NCBI GenBank assembly: GCA_021819245.1
Contig: JAKARI010000004.1
Location: 1-64,000 of the forward strand
Direction: 5' to 3'
Origin: Pseudomonadota bacterium
GTDB taxonomy: Bacteria > Pseudomonadota > Gammaproteobacteria > Acidiferrobacterales > Acidiferrobacteraceae
DNA: 64,000 bases
Position numbers and translations under genes: made by a program
Notes under the pieces: generated by a model
Told to the model about the DNA's origin: nothing
Databases searched by the model: none
What the model saw: only the letters and a program-made list of their open reading frames with translations
Shown: positions 42,311 to 50,162 of the stretch, in pieces
Layout of the letters: each line of letters opens with the position of its first letter
Position numbering within the stretch: the stretch's first letter is position 1

Positions 42311-42610
42311 ATGGATATCACGGTCAGTGGGCAGCAAGTAGAGATCACCCCGCCGTTACGCGACTATGCCGTCGAGAAGGTCGGGCGCATCCAGCGCCAT
42401 TTCGATCACGCGATTACCGCAGATGTCGTCTTGCACGTCGAAAAGAAGCGCTATACCGCTGAGGCCAATGTACGCGCCAAAGGCACCGTCGTTCATGCCG
42501 ATGCCGCGGCCGAAGACATGTACGCCGCCATTGACCTGCTCACAGACAAGCTGGACCGCCAGATCCTCCGCCACAAGGAGAAGGTCACGAACCAGCACCG
42601 GTCGGGGTGA
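42311..42610 (+). CDS. hpf: ribosome hibernation promoting factor
   Basis: MDITVSGQQVEITPPLRDYAVEKVGRIQRHFDH; follows rpoN. Confidence 0.95.
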   Translation: MDITVSGQQVEITPPLRDYAVEKVGRIQRHFDHAITADVVLHVEKKRYTAEANVRAKGTVVHADAAAEDMYAAIDLLTDKLDRQILRHKEKVTNQHRSG

Positions 42611-42758
42611 GTACGCGTACCGCGCCGTCTTTAGGACCGGTCATGAAGATCTCGCCCGCCGGCGCCCGGGGTTATATACTGGCACACCAACGCAACGAGG
42701 CGCGCCGCAGGCGGCATGAATCCCGGGCGGCGGCGCGGCGGACGGACGGTCGGGGGCC

Positions 42759-43706
42759 ATGAGTACCATATTGACGGCGCAGAATGTGTACGAGGCCCAG
42801 CGCGAGACCTTGAAGCTCACCTGGCAGGCCGGCAAGGCCGGGGCCAACCGCCTGCTGGAACTTGCCACGGCGCGGTTCCCCGGAATGGCGCTCGTAGGCC
42901 ACCTGAATTTCGTTCATCCCAACCGCGTGCAGGTCATAGGCACCAACGAGACCGCCTATCTTTATGAACACATTACCCCGCAGGCGCGCAAGATTGCGCT
43001 GAGCGAACTCTTTGGTTCCCCCTCGTCTGCGATCGTGATCATAGCCAACGACCAGAAGATCCCGGATGAGATGCGCGAGGCGGCGGACGCCGCATCCATG
43101 CCCCTTTTTGGGTCGTCGCTGCCGAGCCCGCGCGTCATTCATGACCTGCAGTACTACCTGGCGCGCGCGCTGGCCGAGCGCGAGATCCTGCACGGGGTAT
43201 TCATGGAGGTCATGGGGCTTGGGGTGTTTTTGACCGGCGAGAGCGGGATCGGCAAGAGCGAGCTCGCGCTCGAGCTCTTAAGCCGCGGCCACCGCCTGAT
43301 CGCCGATGATGCCTGCGAATTCTTCCGGGTCGGACCGGATGCCCTTCAGGGGCGCTGCCCCGACATGCTGTGCGATTTCCTGGAGGTCCGCGGGCTTGGC
43401 ATTCTGAACATCCGCGCCATGTTTGGCGAGACTGCGGTGCGCCATGAAAAGACCCTGCATCTGATCGTGCGCCTGAAGGATTATGCCTCCCACCCGCAAT
43501 GCGAGATAGACCGGCTTCAGGCCGAACAGAAGACCCGATCCATCCTGGGCATCGAGGTGGCCGAGGTGGCGCTATTCGTGGCCCCCGGCCGCAACCTGGC
43601 GGTTTTAGTCGAGGTCGCGACCCGCGGCCATATCCTCAGGCGCCGAGGCATCAATGCCCTCGAGGATTTCGCGCGCCGGCAGACGCTGGCCATGAAGGTC
43701 CCATGA
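42759..43706 (+). CDS. hprK: HPr(Ser) kinase/phosphorylase
   Basis: TGESGIGKSELALELLSRGHRLIADD, LEVRGLGILNIRAMFG signature. Confidence 0.97.
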   Translation: MSTILTAQNVYEAQRETLKLTWQAGKAGANRLLELATARFPGMALVGHLNFVHPNRVQVIGTNETAYLYEHITPQARKIALSELFGSPSSAIVIIANDQKIPDEMREAADAASMPLFGSSLPSPRVIHDLQYYLARALAEREILHGVFMEVMGLGVFLTGESGIGKSELALELLSRGHRLIADDACEFFRVGPDALQGRCPDMLCDFLEVRGLGILNIRAMFGETAVRHEKTLHLIVRLKDYASHPQCEIDRLQAEQKTRSILGIEVAEVALFVAPGRNLAVLVEVATRGHILRRRGINALEDFARRQTLAMKVP

Positions 43707-44578
43707 GCTTTATCATCGTAAGCGGCCTGTCGGGGTCCGGAAAGAGTATCGCCCTGCAGGCGCTCGAGGATGCCGGGTTTTACTGCATCGACAACCTCCC
43801 GGCGGCGCTGCTTCCGCATTTTGCCCATCAGCTAGACGACATGCGCTCGGAGTTTTCCGATATCGCAGTCGGCATCGACGCCCGCAACCGCCTGTTTCTG
43901 GACACGGCGCCGATGAATCTCGAGAAGCTGCGCGCGCTCGGGGTCGATTACCGGATCATCTTCCTCGAGGCCGATGAGGCGGTACTCATGAAGCGGTTCA
44001 AGGAGACGCGCCGCAGGCATCCCTTGACCGACCAAAAGACCCCGCTGCTCGAAAGCATACGCCTCGAGAAGGCGCGACTCGAGCCGCTGTCTCTGTCATC
44101 CACGCGGCGCATCGATACCACCCACACCACCGCCCAGCAACTGAGGCAACTCATCTACGAATTCGCGCGCGGCGCAAGCACGCGCGGCATAACGCTGCTG
44201 TTTGAATCCTTCGGGTTCAAGCACGGCACGCCGCTCGATGCCGACTATGTCTTCGATGTCCGCTGCCTGCCCAACCCCTACTGGGAGCAGAATCTGCGGG
44301 CGCTGACCGGGCGGGACCCGGCGGTCGCGGCGTTTCTCGAGCGCCATCCGGAGGTGGCGGCCATGCAGGAGCATATCGCGGATTTTCTGGCACGGTGGCT
44401 ACCGGGTTTCGAACAGGAAAATCGCAGCTACCTCACGGTGGCGGTCGGCTGCACCGGCGGGCAGCACCGGTCCGTGTATCTTGCCGAAAAACTGGCGGCG
44501 CATTTTCGCAAACAGGGCATCAACACCCAGATTCGCCACCGGGAGCTCACCGAGGGGATAGCCCCAACGGGGCCCTGA
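43703..44578 (+). CDS. rapZ: RNase adapter / nucleotide-binding protein RapZ
   Basis: VSGLSGSGKSIALQALEDAGFYCIDNLP, GCTGGQHRSVYLAE. Confidence 0.97.
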   Translation: MSFIIVSGLSGSGKSIALQALEDAGFYCIDNLPAALLPHFAHQLDDMRSEFSDIAVGIDARNRLFLDTAPMNLEKLRALGVDYRIIFLEADEAVLMKRFKETRRRHPLTDQKTPLLESIRLEKARLEPLSLSSTRRIDTTHTTAQQLRQLIYEFARGASTRGITLLFESFGFKHGTPLDADYVFDVRCLPNPYWEQNLRALTGRDPAVAAFLERHPEVAAMQEHIADFLARWLPGFEQENRSYLTVAVGCTGGQHRSVYLAEKLAAHFRKQGINTQIRHRELTEGIAPTGP

Positions 44579-44668
44579 ATCGCACGCGGCGGGAAGGATG
44601 TGACTACGGAGCGCCGGGTGCGTCGGCGCCATGAGTTGCCCACGGGGTAACGGAGGACAGTCAGTTCC

Positions 44669-45091
44669 ATGATAGGGCTTCTGATTTTGGCGCAAAAAGA
44701 TGTCGCCTTCGGCCTGCTCGAGGCCGTCGATCATGTCCTCGGCCAGCGGCCACCGGCGCTGATGGCGTTTCCCGTGCACTATGAAACCCCGCCGGATGAG
44801 CTTGCGACGGCGCTTGCCAAGGCCATCCATGCCATCGACCAGGGCGACGGGGTCTTGATCCTCGCCGACATTTATGGGGCCACTCATATCAACGTCGCCT
44901 GCCGCCTGCTGGCGCGCCATCGCGTGGAGCTTGTAACCGGCCTTAACCTGCCTATGCTCATTCGCGTCCTGAACTATCGTGACGCCCCGCTCGACGATCT
45001 CATCGGCAAGGCCTTGAGCGGTGGCATGGAAGGGATCGTGTGCGCCACGGAATTTTGCCTTTTGGACGACGCCCAACATGAAATGCACTGA
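44669..45091 (+). CDS. PTS mannose-type EIIA homologue, apparently lacking the phospho-acceptor His
   Basis: MIGLLILAQKDVAFGLLEAVDHVLG...GVLILADIYGATHINVACRLL; fits EIIA(Man) family, Gln at the expected active His position. Confidence 0.85.
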   Translation: MIGLLILAQKDVAFGLLEAVDHVLGQRPPALMAFPVHYETPPDELATALAKAIHAIDQGDGVLILADIYGATHINVACRLLARHRVELVTGLNLPMLIRVLNYRDAPLDDLIGKALSGGMEGIVCATEFCLLDDAQHEMH

Positions 45092-45347
45092 GGTGGTGGT
45101 CATCAATAAACTGGGCATGCATGCCCGGGCATCGGCGAAGCTCGTAAGCCTTGCCTCGTCGTTTGCATCCACCATCACCGTGACTCGTGACGGACGCAGC
45201 GTCAACGGCAAGAGCATCATGGGCATCATGATGCTGGCCGCGGGCCCCGGGTCGACCCTCAGGATCTGCGCTGATGGGGCCGACGAGGCCGAGGCGAGCG
45301 GCGCCTTGTGCCGCTTGATCGAGCAGAGATTCGGAGAAGACGCCTGA
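45078..45347 (+). CDS. ptsH: phosphocarrier protein HPr
   Basis: NKLGMHARASAKLV (His15) and GKSIMGIMMLAAGPG (Ser46). Confidence 0.96.
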   Translation: MKCTEVVVINKLGMHARASAKLVSLASSFASTITVTRDGRSVNGKSIMGIMMLAAGPGSTLRICADGADEAEASGALCRLIEQRFGEDA

Positions 45348-47095
45348 TGCTTGCGCTCCACGGAAAGGGTGTAAGCAACGGTATCGCCATAGGGCGCGCC
45401 TATGTCTTGAAGCACGAGCGCCTGAAGATCCCGGAATACGCCATTCCCGAGGCACTCGTAGAAGACGAGGTCCGGCGCTTCCTCAGGGCCGTCGAGACCA
45501 CCCGCCGGGAGCTGAGCGGCATTCGCGATCATATCCCGCCGGATGCGCCCGTCGAGGTGGCGAGTTTCATCGATACCCATCTGCTCATTTTAAACGACAC
45601 CATGGTCTCCGAGGCCCCCATAAAAGACATCCGGGAGCACCAATGGAACGCGGAGTTTGCTCTGAAAACTCAGAGTGACCGACTGGTTGCGGTATTCGAG
45701 GGCATGGAGGACCCGTACCTGCGTAACAAAAAGATCGACGTCGCGCAGGTGGTCGAGCGGGTGCTGCGCAACCTCCTGAACCCGGATACGCCCGAGACCG
45801 AACGGATACCCGGCGAACTGGCGGGGCGCGTGGTCGTCGCCAATGACCTCGCTCCGGCCGATGCCGTGGCCCTGAAAAACAAGGGCATCATGGCGTTTGT
45901 CACCAATCTTGGCGGGCCGATATCGCACACCGCCATTCTGTCGCGCAGCCTCGGGATACCGGCCATCGTCGCCGTCCACGGGGCGACCCGCTATATCGAC
46001 GATGGTGAAACGCTCATAGTCGACGGCAAGCGCGGGATCCTGTTCGTAGGGCCGGATGCGATCGTCATCGCCGAATATGAAAAACGCGCGCGCAAGATTG
46101 AGCGCGTGCAGCGCGAGCTCAAGGCGCTGCGCACGAGCGAGGCGATAAGCCGCGACGGGGTGAGCGTCCAGCTGCTCGCCAACATCGAGCTTCCCGAGGA
46201 CATGGCCGGCGTCCATCAGGCCCTGGCCAACGGCATCGGGCTCTACCGCACCGAGTTTCTGTTCATGAACCGCCCGTCGCCGCCCGACGAGGAGGAGCAG
46301 TTCGCGGCCTACGTCAAGGTCATACGCGAACTCCCGGGGCAGCCTGTCACCATTCGCACGCTCGACCTGGGGGCCGACAAGCGGGCCGATATCGACATGC
46401 CCAATACATCGGTCAACCCGGCGCTCGGGCTGCGCGCGGTGCGTCTATGCCTGCAGGATGTGGGGCTCTTCAAGACCCAGTTGCGCGCCATCCTGCGCGC
46501 GTCGGCCTTCGGCATGGTGCGCCTCATGATCCCCATGCTCTCCAACATAGACGAGATCGCACGGGTCGTGGAGATCGTGCGCGAGGTTCAAGAAGAACTG
46601 CTGCGCACCGGCATCGACTTCGACACCAACATCCCCATAGGGGGAATGATCGAGGTGCCGGCAGCGGCCGTGTCTGCGGACCTGTTCGCCGCCCATCTCG
46701 ACTTCCTATCGATCGGGACCAATGACCTCATTCAGTACACGCTTGCCATAGACCGCGTCGACGACACCGTAAACTACCTCTACGACCCGCTCCATCCATC
46801 GGTCCTGCGGCTTATCGCCATGACCATAGATGCGGCCGATAAGCAGGGTATCCCGGTCGCCATGTGCGGCGAGATGGCCGGCGACACGCGCTATACGCGC
46901 CTGCTTCTGGGTCTGGGCCTGCGCGAATTCAGCATGCATCCATCCGCGCTCCTCGAAATCAAGAAGATCGTGCGTGAGAGCTCGATTGCAGACCTCAAGC
47001 GCCAATCCGCGCAGGTCATGGCGGCGCGCGACCCCCGCACGCTCCAGCTTCAGGTCGAGCGCATGAATGGCGACGGGGAGGCGGCCGGGGAATAG
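45347..47095 (+). CDS. ptsI: PTS enzyme I (phosphoenolpyruvate-protein phosphotransferase)
   Basis: GGPISHTAILSRSLGIPAIV active site, GIGLYRTEFLFMNR, FSIGTNDLIQY-like LSIGTNDLIQYTLAIDR. Confidence 0.97.
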   Translation: MLALHGKGVSNGIAIGRAYVLKHERLKIPEYAIPEALVEDEVRRFLRAVETTRRELSGIRDHIPPDAPVEVASFIDTHLLILNDTMVSEAPIKDIREHQWNAEFALKTQSDRLVAVFEGMEDPYLRNKKIDVAQVVERVLRNLLNPDTPETERIPGELAGRVVVANDLAPADAVALKNKGIMAFVTNLGGPISHTAILSRSLGIPAIVAVHGATRYIDDGETLIVDGKRGILFVGPDAIVIAEYEKRARKIERVQRELKALRTSEAISRDGVSVQLLANIELPEDMAGVHQALANGIGLYRTEFLFMNRPSPPDEEEQFAAYVKVIRELPGQPVTIRTLDLGADKRADIDMPNTSVNPALGLRAVRLCLQDVGLFKTQLRAILRASAFGMVRLMIPMLSNIDEIARVVEIVREVQEELLRTGIDFDTNIPIGGMIEVPAAAVSADLFAAHLDFLSIGTNDLIQYTLAIDRVDDTVNYLYDPLHPSVLRLIAMTIDAADKQGIPVAMCGEMAGDTRYTRLLLGLGLREFSMHPSALLEIKKIVRESSIADLKRQSAQVMAARDPRTLQLQVERMNGDGEAAGE

Positions 47096-47239
47096 CCGGA
47101 TGTCGCGCCTTGAGGCCTCGGGATACGCCGGCGCGGGGTCTGTATGCGGCAGGGCCCCGCCTAAGGTGTGGCGAGCGGCAGGCCACACTGATCATCGCGA
47201 GTCGGCGTCACCGATGCCCGCGCCCCTCACCATGAGGCG

Positions 47240-47644
47240 TCAGCGGCGCAAGGTCTTCGCGGGCAGGGACGGCCCCATCGGCGCCGACGATAAGACCGGT
47301 TGCACCGGCGGGCCCTCGCCGTCTGCCACGGCGCAGATCAGCCCCTTGCGGTAGCGCGACCGGGTGGGGCTATAGCCCTCCGAGCGCCGCGGGACAAACG
47401 TCTGCTTCAGCAAGACCGCCGCGCTTACCTTGCGCATGCGAAACGGGCGCCAGAACGGGAAGGCGCGACCGGACTCCGAGTAGCCGCTGACCTGATAGCA
47501 ATCGACGATGACCTCGCCGCTTGCGTCCTCATACACGGCGTGCGGCTCGACGACCCGGACCTGCACCTGGTCGCGATAGCGGATCGCGCAACAGCGCCGG
47601 GACCGCACCGCCTCCTTGAAAATACCCAATGTATCGTCCGCCAC
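47240..47644 (-). CDS. stand-alone WYL-like domain protein
   Basis: IRYRDQVQVRVVEPHAVYEDASGEVIVDCYQVSGYSESGRAFPFWRPFRMRKVSAAVLL resembles WYL domain core; GTG start inferred. Confidence 0.55.
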   Translation of the reverse strand: MADDTLGIFKEAVRSRRCCAIRYRDQVQVRVVEPHAVYEDASGEVIVDCYQVSGYSESGRAFPFWRPFRMRKVSAAVLLKQTFVPRRSEGYSPTRSRYRKGLICAVADGEGPPVQPVLSSAPMGPSLPAKTLRR

Positions 47645-47784
47645 ACCAGCCTCCCACAGTCTCCCAGGGCCGCTCTTGCTATCGTCGGACCCCTTTGATA
47701 CCACTATGGTCCAAAACCGGGGAATGTGCAACGGCCTGAGATTGACGGCCATCGTCACGCGGCAGGGCCCCACGACCTACGGGT

Positions 47785-49194
47785 TTATGCCCCCCTTGGC
47801 CCGTCGCCGGCACCGCCAAAGACATACTGTCCGAGATTCCATTTGGCGGCCAGGGTCTCCACGGCATTCTGAAACTCCTCGCAGCGCGACGGGTGATTGA
47901 AGGCCGCGCCGGCGATGCGCCGCAGCGCGCCTACCGAGGGGCTTGCCGTGAGCATGTGAATCAATTCCCCGGCCTCGGCCCCCAGGACCTCACCCCCCAA
48001 GAGGGCGCCGCTCTCCTGATCGGCGATAAGCCGCACATAGCCTTCGGGCGCGTCCTGGCCAAGCGCCCGCGGCGAGCTTTCGAAGGCCGCGAACCCAACC
48101 CCCGGCTCGTGCCCCTGGTCCTCGGCCTGATCCTCGGTAAGCCCAACGCGCGCGAGCTCGATGGCGCTATAGAGGGCCTCGGGCACGCGCGCCAGATCCC
48201 GCTTATGGCTGCCCGGCGCCACGATATTGTCGACCGCCACCCCGGCCTCGTAGAGGGCGCGATTGGCGGTCATGGGGCCCGCCACACAATCGCCGATGGC
48301 ATAGACCCCTGCGGCCGCGCGCATCTCATCGTCGACTGCGATGTGGCCGCCGGCATCGAGGTTAAGCCCCGCGCGCGCAGGATCGAGCCCCGCAGTCACC
48401 GGCCGCCGGCCGGTGGCGAGCAACACCCAGTCCGCCACCATCACCTCGTTGCCGGTCGTGGTCACCGACACACCGGCCGCGGTCGCGGCCACCGCCCGCA
48501 CTCCCGCGCGCACGGGTACGAGCCCGGCATCGCTCATGGCCGATCGCAAAAGCTTCATGGCCGGCGCACTGAAGTCGGCGCGGGCAAAGGGGTCCTGGCG
48601 CGCAAGCCACACCACTTCACGGCCGAACGCCCGCAGGATATAGGCAAACTCGAGCGCCACCACGCCGCCGCCGACGATGACGACCCGCGCCCCTTCCGGG
48701 ACCGGTTCGTCGAACAGGAGGTCGCTATGCAGGATGCGCCCCGGGATCACCGCGCAGCCGTCCGGGACATGGGGCGTGGAGCCTGTGGCGATGATCACCG
48801 CGCGTGGCGAGATGCGCGTCCCGTCGGGCTCCACCACCACGGTGTGTGGGTCCTCGAACCGCGCCTGCCCGCTCAGGGCGGTCACGCCCAGGCGCTTTAG
48901 GTACGACTGATAGCTATCCCGGACTGCCGCGACCACCTGCCGCTGATGGCGCCACGCCTGCGCGAGGTCGCCGTGCAGGGCGCCTGCGATGCCGCGTTTC
49001 GAAAAACGGCGCGCCGCATTCAGAATGCGCGCGCTATGATACCAGTCCTTTTTGGGCACACACCCGCGGTTGAGGCAGCACCCGCCCCAGGTCGCCTTTT
49101 CCACGATGACCGCGCTCAGCCCGCGCAGGGCCGCCAACACCGCCGCCCGGTAACCCCCGGGCCCCGATCCTATCACCAGGAGATCACACTTCAT
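47785..49194 (-). CDS. dihydrolipoyl dehydrogenase-family FAD disulfide oxidoreductase
   Basis: VIGSGPGGYRAAVLAALRG, redox motif GGCCLNRGCVPKK, YAIGDCVAGPMTANRAL, C-terminal FNHPSRCEE. Confidence 0.88.
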   Translation of the reverse strand: MKCDLLVIGSGPGGYRAAVLAALRGLSAVIVEKATWGGCCLNRGCVPKKDWYHSARILNAARRFSKRGIAGALHGDLAQAWRHQRQVVAAVRDSYQSYLKRLGVTALSGQARFEDPHTVVVEPDGTRISPRAVIIATGSTPHVPDGCAVIPGRILHSDLLFDEPVPEGARVVIVGGGVVALEFAYILRAFGREVVWLARQDPFARADFSAPAMKLLRSAMSDAGLVPVRAGVRAVAATAAGVSVTTTGNEVMVADWVLLATGRRPVTAGLDPARAGLNLDAGGHIAVDDEMRAAAGVYAIGDCVAGPMTANRALYEAGVAVDNIVAPGSHKRDLARVPEALYSAIELARVGLTEDQAEDQGHEPGVGFAAFESSPRALGQDAPEGYVRLIADQESGALLGGEVLGAEAGELIHMLTASPSVGALRRIAGAAFNHPSRCEEFQNAVETLAAKWNLGQYVFGGAGDGPRGA

Positions 49195-49249
49195 CAGCCC
49201 CTTCCTTTTCTTGGCTCTTTGGCAGAATCATCCGCGTCATGGCGCCCCT

Positions 49250-50161
49250 TCATCGCCGCCCCGATGCCGTCTTACGTGGCGCGCGGGGCCTGGCAGCCCC
49301 CTCCTTCGCGCCTTTCTTTACAGTGGATTTTCGTGCGGGTTTCGCCGCCCGATAGGGCCCGGTTCTTGCCGCCGGTTTGGCCACCCTTGTCTTGGGCGAG
49401 GATGGCCTGGCGGCGGTTTTCCGGTGCGCAGGCCTCTTCGTTGGCGCAGGCGCCGCAAGCTCGATGCCGAAGACATCCGCCAGCCTGTCGCCGGAAAGCC
49501 GCTTGCCGGCCTCGATGGTCGGCGCGGGGGCCTCCATCCCGGCCGCGGCCGCGTCGATCAGCTCGCTCGCATCGACGTCGCGCAGTATGAAGAGCATTTC
49601 CGGTTGCAGATCCAGCCGCGTACCCACACCGTAGAGCGTAGCGGCGACGTGCTTGCACATGCCGGCCCAGTCCGGGCAACTGCACGCCAATCGGATTTCA
49701 TGCGGCGACGGGAAGAGACCGTCGTTGGGCCGCGCGACACGCTCCATGACGGCCTTCGAGAGCTTGCCGCGCAGCAGGTCGACGAGCGAACCCAGGGAAC
49801 CCGCGCAATCGGCGAGGATCGTCTTCCATGTCGCCTGCGGCAAGGTTTTTATGGCGACCTCGACGCGATAAAGCCTGGAGCCCATCACCTGCGCCGTCAC
49901 GCGGCCGGGCATGATCCGCAGGTCGATGATCGAGCCATTGCGCACGTAGGTGCGCCCGCGCGGCAGGCGGTTGGCGTAATCGCTGTAACGCTCCAGATTC
50001 TCGCACCAGGCCTGACCCCAGAAGTTTTTTGCGAGGGCCCCCCGAAAGGGGGGGATCGGGGCGATGGCCTCGCCTGTCGTCATCGCCTTGGCGATTTTCT
50101 TTTTCGCCCGGTCGCGCCGCTTGGCCACAGGGACATAGGGTTTCCATTCGTGATAGCCCAC
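49250..50161 (-). CDS. SWIM zinc-finger protein with Lys/Arg/Ala/Pro-rich C-terminal tail
   Basis: SWIM motif CSCPDWAGMCKHVAA; N-terminus VGYHEWKPYVPVAKRR; GTG start with GAGGAA upstream, just after SNF2 stop. Confidence 0.88.
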   Translation of the reverse strand: MGYHEWKPYVPVAKRRDRAKKKIAKAMTTGEAIAPIPPFRGALAKNFWGQAWCENLERYSDYANRLPRGRTYVRNGSIIDLRIMPGRVTAQVMGSRLYRVEVAIKTLPQATWKTILADCAGSLGSLVDLLRGKLSKAVMERVARPNDGLFPSPHEIRLACSCPDWAGMCKHVAATLYGVGTRLDLQPEMLFILRDVDASELIDAAAAGMEAPAPTIEAGKRLSGDRLADVFGIELAAPAPTKRPAHRKTAARPSSPKTRVAKPAARTGPYRAAKPARKSTVKKGAKEGAARPRAPRKTASGRR

Positions 50162-50162
50162 T

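Noticed and set aside
44399-45580. 393-aa - strand ORF antisense to EIIA/HPr
   Set aside because: Opposite strand encodes conserved PTS proteins with motifs and RBS
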